Below are positions 1 to 5,947 of a stretch of 64,000 bases of DNA, piece by piece. A program made the translations under genes and the position numbers. Every line of letters begins with the position of its first letter. Positions within the stretch are counted from its first letter, which is position 1. The stretch comes from Prevotella multiformis DSM 16608 (GTDB taxonomy: Bacteria; Bacteroidota; Bacteroidia; Bacteroidales; Bacteroidaceae). Under the pieces are notes generated by a model. It saw only the letters and a program-made list of their open reading frames with translations. It did no database searches and had not been told where the DNA came from. Where the stretch lies: assembly GCF_000191065.1 (NCBI RefSeq), contig NZ_GL872283.1:434885-498884 (forward strand), written 5' to 3'.

Positions 1-962
1 TCGGCAGCGACAAGCGGACGGACGCCTGCATAGGCACGCAGGATGCGTGTCGTCGCAAGGCTTGGAGCGAGTTTCTCGCCCTCCTTTATCAACAGGTCCA
101 CTTCTTCCTGCGTTACCTTCAGGTCGTCAATCGTTTCGTATGGCACGCGGTCGCTTGTCGTTCCGACGACGCACACCGTATCATCCGGTACGAGAATATC
201 TGCATCGGCAGGCTTGCGGCAGCGGTTGATGACCATGTTGTTGACACGATGACCGAACACGAGGAGCGTCCCTTTGGCCGGGAACATGTTCAGCTTTATG
301 CCTGCCATACCGACAATGCCGTGTCCCCAGATACCTGCGGCGTTGATGACCAGCCGGCAATGCGCCTCGCTGTCCTCACCCGTATGGTTGTCACGCAGCT
401 GTACTCCCTCAATGCGTCCGTTCCTGACAGTCAGGCCTGTCACCTCGTGATAAGTGAGAATATCTGCCCCATGACGGCGTGCATCCAGGATGTTCGCCGT
501 TGTGAGATGGAAAGGGTCAATGGAAGCATCGGGCACACGCACGGCACCGACAAGGTCGGGATTGACCGACGGCTCTATGCGGCGTGCCTCTTCCGGAGAA
601 ATGACACTGGCTTTTATTCCTGCCTTCCCGCAGGCTTCGACGAATGTCGCCTGATAATGGATGTCGTCTTCAGGCAACGTGATGAACAAGCCGTCCGACT
701 CTTCCACACAGTGACGGGCTATGCGCCGGAGAATCATGTTCTCCTTGATACATTCGGAAGCCGACTCCGGGTCGGTCACTGCATAGCGCGCACCGCTGTG
801 CAGCAGACCGTGATTGCGTCCTGTCGCTCCATTGGTGAAATCGGACTTCTCTACAAGCAGCACACGAAGTCCGCGCAGGGCGCAGTCGCGTGCAGTGCCG
901 GCACCGGTAATGCCCCCACCGATGATAATCACGTCATAGTCTTTGTTTAATACGCTGCTCAT
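1..962 (-). CDS. glpA: Anaerobic glycerol-3-phosphate dehydrogenase subunit A, N-terminal part
   Basis: FAD-dependent oxidation of sn-glycerol 3-phosphate to dihydroxyacetone phosphate. The gene runs off the left edge, so about 320 N-terminal residues are visible. Reading the minus strand from the ATG at 962 gives a dinucleotide-binding GGGITGAG near residue 15, then TARDCALRGLRV, GATGRNHGLLHSGARYAV, FITLPEDD and NRCRKPADADILVP. These match E. coli GlpA almost segment by segment, and match GlpD less well. GlpB and GlpC would be expected to follow to the left but cannot be seen. A TATCTTTG -7 box lies about 110 bp upstream. TTTCGTT-type repeats in the same region suggest DeoR-family (GlpR-like) control, which is inference. 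Confidence 0.93.
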   Translation of the reverse strand, partial: MSSVLNKDYDVIIIGGGITGAGTARDCALRGLRVLLVEKSDFTNGATGRNHGLLHSGARYAVTDPESASECIKENMILRRIARHCVEESDGLFITLPEDDIHYQATFVEACGKAGIKASVISPEEARRIEPSVNPDLVGAVRVPDASIDPFHLTTANILDARRHGADILTYHEVTGLTVRNGRIEGVQLRDNHTGEDSEAHCRLVINAAGIWGHGIVGMAGIKLNMFPAKGTLLVFGHRVNNMVINRCRKPADADILVPDDTVCVVGTTSDRVPYETIDDLKVTQEEVDLLIKEGEKLAPSLATTRILRAYAGVRPLVAA

Positions 963-1004
963 TGTATAGGTCGTTCAAATCGGTCAAAAGTTTACTTCAT
1001 AATG

Positions 1005-1017
1005 TTTCGTAACGAAA
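1005..1017. promoter_or_regulatory. TTTCGT-A-ACGAAA palindrome in the glpA leader
   Basis: Perfect 6-bp inverted repeat around one central base, between the glpA promoter and its start codon. It shares the TTTCGT core with the repeats at 1131-1179, so it is a candidate operator for the same regulator. Confidence 0.45.
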
Positions 1018-1071
1018 GATTTAGTGAACGATACGCCTGCTGTTCATAAATATAATCGTTTCTTTTCGCAG

Positions 1072-1104
1072 CAAAGATAAACAAAATGCTTTTAAAGCTC
1101 CAAA
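1072..1104 (-). promoter_or_regulatory. Promoter of glpA
   Basis: On the minus strand a TTTG (-33, 1101-1104) is followed after about 21 bp by TATCTTTG (-7, 1072-1079), the Bacteroidales housekeeping pattern. It predicts a leader of about 105 nt before the glpA ATG. Confidence 0.6.
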
Positions 1105-1130
1105 TTAATTAACATAATTTACATATTTAC

Positions 1131-1179
1131 TTTCGTTCAGAAGTTTTTTTCTTTCGTTTAGTTGCTTTTCTGAACGAAA
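1131..1179. promoter_or_regulatory. Operator-like repeats TTTCGTTCAG / TTTCGTTTAG / CTGAACGAAA
   Basis: TTTCGTTCAG (1131-1140), TTTCGTTTAG (1152-1161) and the exact inverse CTGAACGAAA (1170-1179). The first two are 21 bp apart, two helical turns. They lie upstream of the glpA promoter. DeoR-family sugar-phosphate repressors often bind TTTCG-rich direct or inverted repeats, so a GlpR-like site is inferred. Apart from these sites and two promoters, the 963-1381 spacer shows no gene. Confidence 0.45.
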
Positions 1180-1301
1180 ATGAGGATGATTTCTCTGTTT
1201 TTCCTTACGGTAGGTTATGTCCGGAACGGCTGTCCCTTTCCTGATTCCGTCCGGTCGGGGGGAGCCTGTACAGACCGATGTCAAATAATAAGGCGTAGAA
1301 G

Positions 1302-1330
1302 TTGTTTCTCATTTTTTTTCTCTATCTTTG
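1302..1330 (+). promoter_or_regulatory. Promoter of the SPFH-domain gene
   Basis: TTG at 1302-1304, 18-bp spacer, TATCTTTG at 1323-1330. Transcription would start near 1334, about 48 nt before the first ATG of the gene (1382). Confidence 0.65.
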
Positions 1331-1381
1331 CACATGAAAGATACCGGCAGACCGGAATATTCACATTATTATATATAGGTT

Positions 1382-2281
1382 ATGAACACTTCCTCCAGAC
1401 AAGTCAACCAACGGAATACAAATCACAATCCAATAAATTTACCTCACATGAATGCACCCAGAAAGATATGGATTCTCGCAGGAATCGTTGCGGCTGTCCT
1501 TGTAGCGAGCCTTGCCTTCTTCTCGTTTGTCAACCCCTCATACGATGAAGAGGCGGCCTTGAAGATGAAGCCGATCTTCTTCGGCAGTACACGCGTCGAC
1601 GACGAACCGGTGAACTCCATCACGCTGGTAGCCCCGACGACTACCGCCGTCTACTTCAACATCCTCCCGCAGAAGATGCAGTTCCAGTTCGACGACCTGC
1701 TGTCGAACGACAACACGCCGCTCGATGTCAACATGTACATGATCATCCAGGTGAAGAAAGGACAGACGCCCGACCTGCTGCGTAACTATGGCGAGAACTG
1801 GTTCGAGAACTTCATCGAGCCTTATTTCCGCAACAAGGTGCGCGAATACGTGTCGTCCTGTTCGCCGTTCGACCTGATGAGCAACCGTGAGGTGCTGGCG
1901 AAATTCGACGACCGCATCAAGCAGTCCATGCGCAACTACGTTGCCGCACTGTCGCGGAAGGCCAACTTCCCTATCGACATACAGCAGGTCATCACCGACC
2001 GCGTCATGCCGAACAAAGAGCAGCTGGAGGAAATGAACAAGACGGCTGCAAGCATCCAGGCCAAACAGACACAGGAGAAACGGGCGGAGATGGAGCTTGC
2101 ACGCGCCAAGGCCGAACGCAACAAAGCCGTGGCCGACAAGGCTTACATGACCGAGCTGAACCTCTCCCCCGCACAGTTCATCCAGCTGCGGGCATGGGAT
2201 GTCATCGAGAAGAAGAACGGCGCCAACATCGACGTGCTCATCGGAGGCGGCGAGACACCGATGTGGAACATCCGCCGATAG
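1382..2281 (+). CDS. SPFH/Band-7 (prohibitin-like) membrane protein
   Basis: 299 aa. One hydrophobic helix near residues 28-49 (IWILAGIVAAVLVASLAFFSF) is followed by a Band-7-type domain and a charged helical stretch around residues 200-255 (MNKTAASIQAKQTQEKRAEMELARAKAERNKAVAD split over several heptads). It ends with FIQLRAWDVIEKKNGANIDVLIGGG, typical of prohibitin/HflK-C-like proteins. Such proteins form membrane-anchored oligomeric cages that organise membrane microdomains or modulate proteases. An alternative start at 1448 (MNAPRK) would place the helix right at the N-terminus, as in most relatives. The promoter allows either start. It is a single gene with no operon partner. Confidence 0.8.
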   Translation: MNTSSRQVNQRNTNHNPINLPHMNAPRKIWILAGIVAAVLVASLAFFSFVNPSYDEEAALKMKPIFFGSTRVDDEPVNSITLVAPTTTAVYFNILPQKMQFQFDDLLSNDNTPLDVNMYMIIQVKKGQTPDLLRNYGENWFENFIEPYFRNKVREYVSSCSPFDLMSNREVLAKFDDRIKQSMRNYVAALSRKANFPIDIQQVITDRVMPNKEQLEEMNKTAASIQAKQTQEKRAEMELARAKAERNKAVADKAYMTELNLSPAQFIQLRAWDVIEKKNGANIDVLIGGGETPMWNIRR

Positions 2282-2322
2282 AGGCTGCAGCAGCCGCATC
2301 CGGCCTTCACGCCCGCCTGGTC

Positions 2323-2420
2323 GGGAGCCGTGTTCCCGCCCGGCTGGGAATCCTGTTCCCAACGGCTGGGAATCGTGTTCCCAACGGCCGGGAACCGGAT
2401 TCCCGACCGGTCGGGAATCG
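2323..2420. repeat. Tandem GGGAA-N5-TTCCC hairpin array, copy 1
   Basis: GGGA(A) units begin at 2323, 2346, 2368, 2390 and 2413, a period of 22-23 bp. Each complete unit is GGGAA-5 nt-TTCCC plus a 7-8 nt linker such as AACGGCT. Every unit can form a small stem. A second array with the same unit and period lies at 61311-61392, about 59 kb away. The array sits between the SPFH gene stop and the murF promoter. Confidence 0.85.
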
Positions 2421-2473
2421 TCTGCATTCCGGAGACCGGCTTTCCGGTCCTCTGTAAAAATGGGCGGGATTGC

Positions 2474-2504
2474 TTTGCATTGTCTGCCTTTTGCGTTATC
2501 TTTG
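2474..2504 (+). promoter_or_regulatory. Promoter of murF
   Basis: TTTG (2474-2477), exactly 19 bp, then TATCTTTG (2497-2504). It predicts a ~20-nt leader to the ATG at 2528 and excludes start codons further upstream. Confidence 0.75.
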
Positions 2505-2527
2505 CATCTGAAAATAGAGGAATCAGC

Positions 2528-3844
2528 ATGGACATACAGGAGATTTACAAGATTTACCGGCAGCATCCCGTTGTGACTACCGACAGCCGAAGCTGCCCTG
2601 CGGGAAGTATTTTCATCGCCTTGAAAGGTGCGTCTTTCGATGGCAACAGGTTTGCGGAGGCGGCCTTGCAGAAAGGGTGCAGCTACGCCGTAGTCGATGA
2701 AGCGGAATACGCCAAGGCCGGTGATGCACGGTTCATCCTCGTAGACGACGCGCTGGTGACCTACAAGGAACTGGCGCGTGCGCACCGCCGCCGGTTCGGG
2801 ATACCGGTCATCGGCATAACAGGAACGAACGGGAAGACGACCAGCAAGGAACTTATTTCGGCGGTTCTGTCAGAGAAATTCAACGTACACGCTACCGAGG
2901 CCAATTACAACAATGATGTGGGCGTGCCCCGTACATTGCTCGGCATACGTCCCGAACACGACATAGCCGTCATTGAGATGGGTGCGTCTCATCCCGGTGA
3001 TATTGAGAAGCTCGTCAGGTATGTAGAACCGACCTGCGGCCTGATCACCAATGTCGGACGCGCCCATCTGCAGGGGTTCGGCAGCTTCGAGGGGGTGAAA
3101 CGTACGAAAGGGGAACTGTACGATTTCCTCAAGGCACATGGCGGACTGCTCTTCCTCAACGAAAGCAATGCCGACCTTACGGAGATGGCGGAGCAGCGGG
3201 AGTTCGACCGCATCGTCACTTACGGGCAGGACAGCACCGCCGATGTACAGGGACAGGTCGTCAGCTGTGCACCCTTCCTGAAATTCACCTGGCGGGCGCT
3301 CAACACCCCTCAGCCCTCCTCCAACACCTATGAGGTGCAGACCCGTCTCGTCGGGTCTTACAACCTGGACAATATGCTGGCTGCCATTTCCGTCGGCCTG
3401 CACTTCGGAGTTACGGCGCAGCAGGTGAACCATGCCCTGGAGAATTACATCCCCCGCAACAACCGCTCGCAGCTGACCGAGACGGCGCATAACAGGCTCA
3501 TCGTGGATGCCTATAATGCCAATCCGTCGAGCATGTCTGCCGCCATAGAGAACTTCCGGCTCATGCAGGTGGAGAACAAGATGGCCATCCTCGGAGACAT
3601 GCGGGAGCTGGGAGAGGCCTCCGGAGAGGAGCACCAGCGGGTGGTCGGCGAGCTGGAAGCAGCCGGCATAGACGATGTGTGGCTCGTCGGAGAAGAGTTC
3701 GGAAAGACACGGTGCGCCTTCCGCAAATTCCGTGACGTGGAGGAGGTGAAGGCCGAGATAGAACGCCGCCGTCCGGAGGGACATTACATCCTGATAAAGG
3801 GGAGTAACGGCATAAAACTCTTCGAACTGCCCGCTTTGCTGTGA
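2528..3844 (+). CDS. murF: UDP-N-acetylmuramoyl-tripeptide--D-alanyl-D-alanine ligase
   Basis: 438 aa. It adds D-Ala-D-Ala to the UDP-MurNAc tripeptide, the last cytoplasmic step of peptidoglycan precursor synthesis. Visible Mur-ligase features: N-terminal VTTDSR, the ATP loop GITGTNGKTTSKE, the conserved NYNNDVGVP and EMGASHPGDI segments, NVGRAHLQGFGS with the following K (KRTKGE), and the C-terminal VDAYNANPSSM and LGDMRELG. The start at 2528 (MDIQEIYKIY) follows from the promoter. Upstream in-frame codons run through the GGGAA repeat array and are not credible. ddl, which makes its dipeptide substrate, is also in this window (56817-57815). Confidence 0.96.
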   Translation: MDIQEIYKIYRQHPVVTTDSRSCPAGSIFIALKGASFDGNRFAEAALQKGCSYAVVDEAEYAKAGDARFILVDDALVTYKELARAHRRRFGIPVIGITGTNGKTTSKELISAVLSEKFNVHATEANYNNDVGVPRTLLGIRPEHDIAVIEMGASHPGDIEKLVRYVEPTCGLITNVGRAHLQGFGSFEGVKRTKGELYDFLKAHGGLLFLNESNADLTEMAEQREFDRIVTYGQDSTADVQGQVVSCAPFLKFTWRALNTPQPSSNTYEVQTRLVGSYNLDNMLAAISVGLHFGVTAQQVNHALENYIPRNNRSQLTETAHNRLIVDAYNANPSSMSAAIENFRLMQVENKMAILGDMRELGEASGEEHQRVVGELEAAGIDDVWLVGEEFGKTRCAFRKFRDVEEVKAEIERRRPEGHYILIKGSNGIKLFELPALL

Positions 3845-3870
3845 CAAACATGAAAAAAAGCGCGCAAAAC

Positions 3871-3903
3871 TTGTGTCAGTTCCAAAAAAAATAATTACCT
3901 TTG
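3871..3903 (+). promoter_or_regulatory. Promoter of tRNA-Pro
   Basis: TTG (3871-3873), 22-bp spacer, TACCTTTG (3896-3903), ending 19 bp before the mature tRNA 5' end. Confidence 0.6.
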
Positions 3904-3922
3904 CACTCGCTTACAGAGCAAT

Positions 3923-3995
3923 CGGGATGTAGCGCAGTTGGTAGCGCACTACGTTCGGGACGTAGGGGTCGCCAGTTCGAGTCCGGTCATCCCGA
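3923..3995 (+). tRNA. tRNA-Pro (anticodon CGG)
   Basis: 73 nt including the discriminator A; CCA is not encoded. The acceptor CGGGATG pairs fully with CATCCCG. D stem is GCGC/GCGC, anticodon stem CTACG/CGTAG, and the loop TTCGGGA gives anticodon CGG. The T arm is GCCAG-TTCGAGT-CCGGT, which leaves an A-C mismatch at pair 52-62 and a G-U at 49-65. The 3' end of the gene is the prophage attachment site, and the element keeps the tRNA sequence intact. Confidence 0.95.
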
Positions 3996-4000
3996 CAGAA
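3980..4000 (+). repeat. attL core
   Basis: GTCCGGTCATCCCGACAGAA preceded by A. It covers the last 16 nt of the tRNA gene plus 5 nt downstream, and is identical to 52941-52961. Confidence 0.93.
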
Positions 4001-4002
4001 TT

Positions 4003-4038
4003 AAAGCGGAGGGGTTGAGTGTCAACCCCTTTCGCTTT
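4003..4038 (+). terminator. Phage-borne terminator after tRNA-Pro
   Basis: AAAGCG-GA-GGGGTTGA paired with TCAACCCC-TT-CGCTTT, a long stem with a small internal loop. It lies just inside the element, so it replaces the host tRNA terminator that now sits beyond attR (52967-52999). Confidence 0.75.
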
Positions 4039-4053
4039 GTCGGGGGGCAAGAG

Positions 4054-4069
4054 GTCGGCGAAAAGTCGG
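4054..4069 (+). promoter_or_regulatory. Candidate integrase arm site, left
   Basis: GTCGGCGAAAAGTCGG, a paired GTCGG motif 54 bp inside attL. An almost identical site in the same orientation (one mismatch) is at 52852-52867, inside attR. The arrangement fits arm-type binding sites of a tyrosine integrase; this is inference. Confidence 0.5.
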
Positions 4070-4129
4070 TGAAGCCTGACTTCTGCTTTATTTGATAGTT
4101 CAACCGGGCATTTCATTCAAAATTTAGAA

Positions 4130-5323
4130 ATGCCTAAAAAAAATTTTCTTCAGAATCAGAACAGGCAGACGGCAATCAATGAGATTGTCGGCTGGAAGAC
4201 TCCGAGGCTTCATCAGGCTTCGGAATGCTATGTCTCACTCTCAGCGTTTGACCCAACGAGGGGGAAGTTCCGTATCAAGAAGTTCATGCTTGACCACATC
4301 AAGGGCAAACGCAACCAGCGGGTGTATGGCGAGGCCCTCATCAAAAGACTCACGGAGAAACTGATGCAGGGATGGAATCCGTGGGTGGAGATGGTGCAGC
4401 CTCTCGAATACTCCTCCTTTGATGATGTCTGCAGAAAATACGAAAACTATCTTCTAAAGCTCTTCAAAGAGCATAACATGAGAGAAGAGTCCGTCACATC
4501 CTACACCAGCAGGGTCAGGATACTGAAGGAGTGGAAGGAGAAACAGAAGATCAATCTGTTTTATACCTATCAGTTTGACAGCCGGTTGGTGGGACAGTTC
4601 CTTGACTATGTTTTCGTGGACAGGAATAACACCATCCGTACCAGAAACAACTACCTTTCCTGGCTCAAGACCTTCTGCAGGTATCTTCTTGAGCGCGGGT
4701 ACATCCCGACGGATCCGACCGAGAGTTATTCCATTGTCCGGCGCAGAGGAGAATTCAAGAACAGAGACGTAATACCCGACGATGTACTGGAAAACATAAA
4801 GAAATGGCTGCAGGAACACAACAGACATTTCCTGCTGGCCTGTTATATCCTACACTATCTCTTCGTCCGCCCTAAAGAAATGAGTTATCTGAAAGTGGGC
4901 GATTTTGATATCAACAAGAAAACGCTGCTGCTGCATGGAACGAATACAAAGAATCACAACGATGCGGTTCTGACCATGCCTGACCATGTGCTCAGACTGA
5001 TGATCGACCTGCGCGTTTTCGACAGCCCGGGGAACTATTACCTGTTCAGCGACGGCTTCGCCCCGGGAAGAGAGCGGAGAAGCGAAAAGTCATTCAGGGA
5101 CTACTGGCACCATCACGTGCGGAAGGCTCTGAAGATGACGGACCGTTACAAGTTTTACAGCCTGAAAGATACAGGTATAACGAACATGCTCCGCGCCAAC
5201 ACGGATATTCTCAGCGTGCGGGATCAGGCGCGCCACTCGTCGATACTGATTACGGACATCTATACGCCGAAGGACATTCAGCAGGCCAACCGTCTGCTGC
5301 TAAATTACCGGGGAGTGCTGTAG
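4130..5323 (+). CDS. int: Phage tyrosine recombinase (integrase)
   Basis: 397 aa, a usual length for Bacteroidetes phage integrases. It has an N-terminal arm-binding region, a SAM-like core-binding domain near residues 95-195 (SSFDDVCRKYENYLLKLFKEHN through FCRYLLERGYIPTDP) and a C-terminal catalytic domain. Catalytic positions: Arg247 (FVRPKEM), Lys274, a Lys346 in SLKDTG where many relatives have HxLRH, His369 (ARHSS) and the nucleophile Tyr378 (TDIYTP). The HxxR-to-SxxK change is common in this phage group. It should integrate and, with a directionality factor not identified here, excise the element at the adjacent tRNA-Pro site. A strong hairpin follows it. Confidence 0.95.
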   Translation: MPKKNFLQNQNRQTAINEIVGWKTPRLHQASECYVSLSAFDPTRGKFRIKKFMLDHIKGKRNQRVYGEALIKRLTEKLMQGWNPWVEMVQPLEYSSFDDVCRKYENYLLKLFKEHNMREESVTSYTSRVRILKEWKEKQKINLFYTYQFDSRLVGQFLDYVFVDRNNTIRTRNNYLSWLKTFCRYLLERGYIPTDPTESYSIVRRRGEFKNRDVIPDDVLENIKKWLQEHNRHFLLACYILHYLFVRPKEMSYLKVGDFDINKKTLLLHGTNTKNHNDAVLTMPDHVLRLMIDLRVFDSPGNYYLFSDGFAPGRERRSEKSFRDYWHHHVRKALKMTDRYKFYSLKDTGITNMLRANTDILSVRDQARHSSILITDIYTPKDIQQANRLLLNYRGVL

Positions 5324-5338
5324 ATTCTTCATAAAAAC

Positions 5339-5373
5339 GGACAGAGGGAAGCCTTGTACGCTTCCTCCTGTCC
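5339..5373. terminator. Hairpin between integrase and tail operon
   Basis: GGACAG..GGAAGC, loop of 7, GCTTCC..CTGTCC. It can end integrase transcription and the convergent minus-strand tail transcript. Confidence 0.7.
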
Positions 5374-5461
5374 ATCTTTCCTACAAAATATTTTCTTCTG
5401 AAAGGAGAAAACGGGAGAGCCCGTCTCATTCAGGCTTCAACGGCTTTTGCGAATCCATGCG

Positions 5462-5824
5462 TCAGTCCTCCCTGTCCTCGAGTTTCTCTTCCTTTTCCGC
5501 CTGCTCCTCCGCCGGGAACGCCCTGTCGGGGAGCGGTTCGCCGTGCTCTATCGCCCCGCAGACGGCCTTGAGGTCTTCCACGATGGATGCGAAGCAGGGG
5601 CAGATGTCTATCTCCTCTGCCTTGATGCTCACGCCGTCGTATGCGAGCTTTCCCTTCGGAGTGCTGGCCACGCCAGGTGCGGCGAGGTTCACGACGCTGT
5701 CCTCGAGGCGGATGACCTTGACGGCCTTCGGGTCGGTGTCGTCTGCCGTGTAACTTACCACGTGGCGGAAGCGGCCGAGGTCGGCCACCACCGTCTTCTC
5801 TGTTTTCGAAGATACTGTTTTCAT
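5462..5824 (-). CDS. Hypothetical phage protein, last gene of the tail cluster
   Basis: 120 aa, function not recognised. Predicted soluble, mixed charge, with an acidic tail rich in Glu (AEEQAEKEEKLED). CxxxI near the middle (DICPCFASIVEDL) is its only Cys cluster. It lies 124 bp downstream of the fibre gene, separated from it by a hairpin (5873-5906), and is followed by the integrase-side terminator. A role as fibre chaperone or tail accessory protein would suit the position but is not shown by sequence. Confidence 0.65.
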   Translation of the reverse strand: MKTVSSKTEKTVVADLGRFRHVVSYTADDTDPKAVKVIRLEDSVVNLAAPGVASTPKGKLAYDGVSIKAEEIDICPCFASIVEDLKAVCGAIEHGEPLPDRAFPAEEQAEKEEKLEDRED

Positions 5825-5872
5825 TTCTGTCCTTTCCTGTTATCCAGTTTTTTTAAAAAGAATGCCCCTCAT

Positions 5873-5906
5873 GCCTGTCCCAAGGGCTTCCGTTCACAGG
5901 ACAGGC
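5873..5906 (-). terminator. Hairpin after the tail-fibre gene
   Basis: GCCTGTCC and GGACAGGC separated by 18 nt. On the minus strand a T-rich stretch follows about 10 nt beyond the stem. Confidence 0.6.
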
Positions 5907-5947
5907 GTTATGCTTTCCGACACGTATGTATCACGTTGCACCATCCG

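Noticed and set aside
249..950. Plus-strand frame opposite glpA
   Set aside because: The minus strand encodes unmistakable GlpA.
2323..2420. CRISPR array or phage att repeats
   Set aside because: Units are 22 bp with variable 5-nt loops and no unique spacers; outside the prophage and not at its ends.
1538..2785. 415-codon minus-strand frame across the SPFH gene and murF start
   Set aside because: Crosses the repeat array and a clear plus-strand promoter and two genes; antisense by-product of GC-rich coding DNA.
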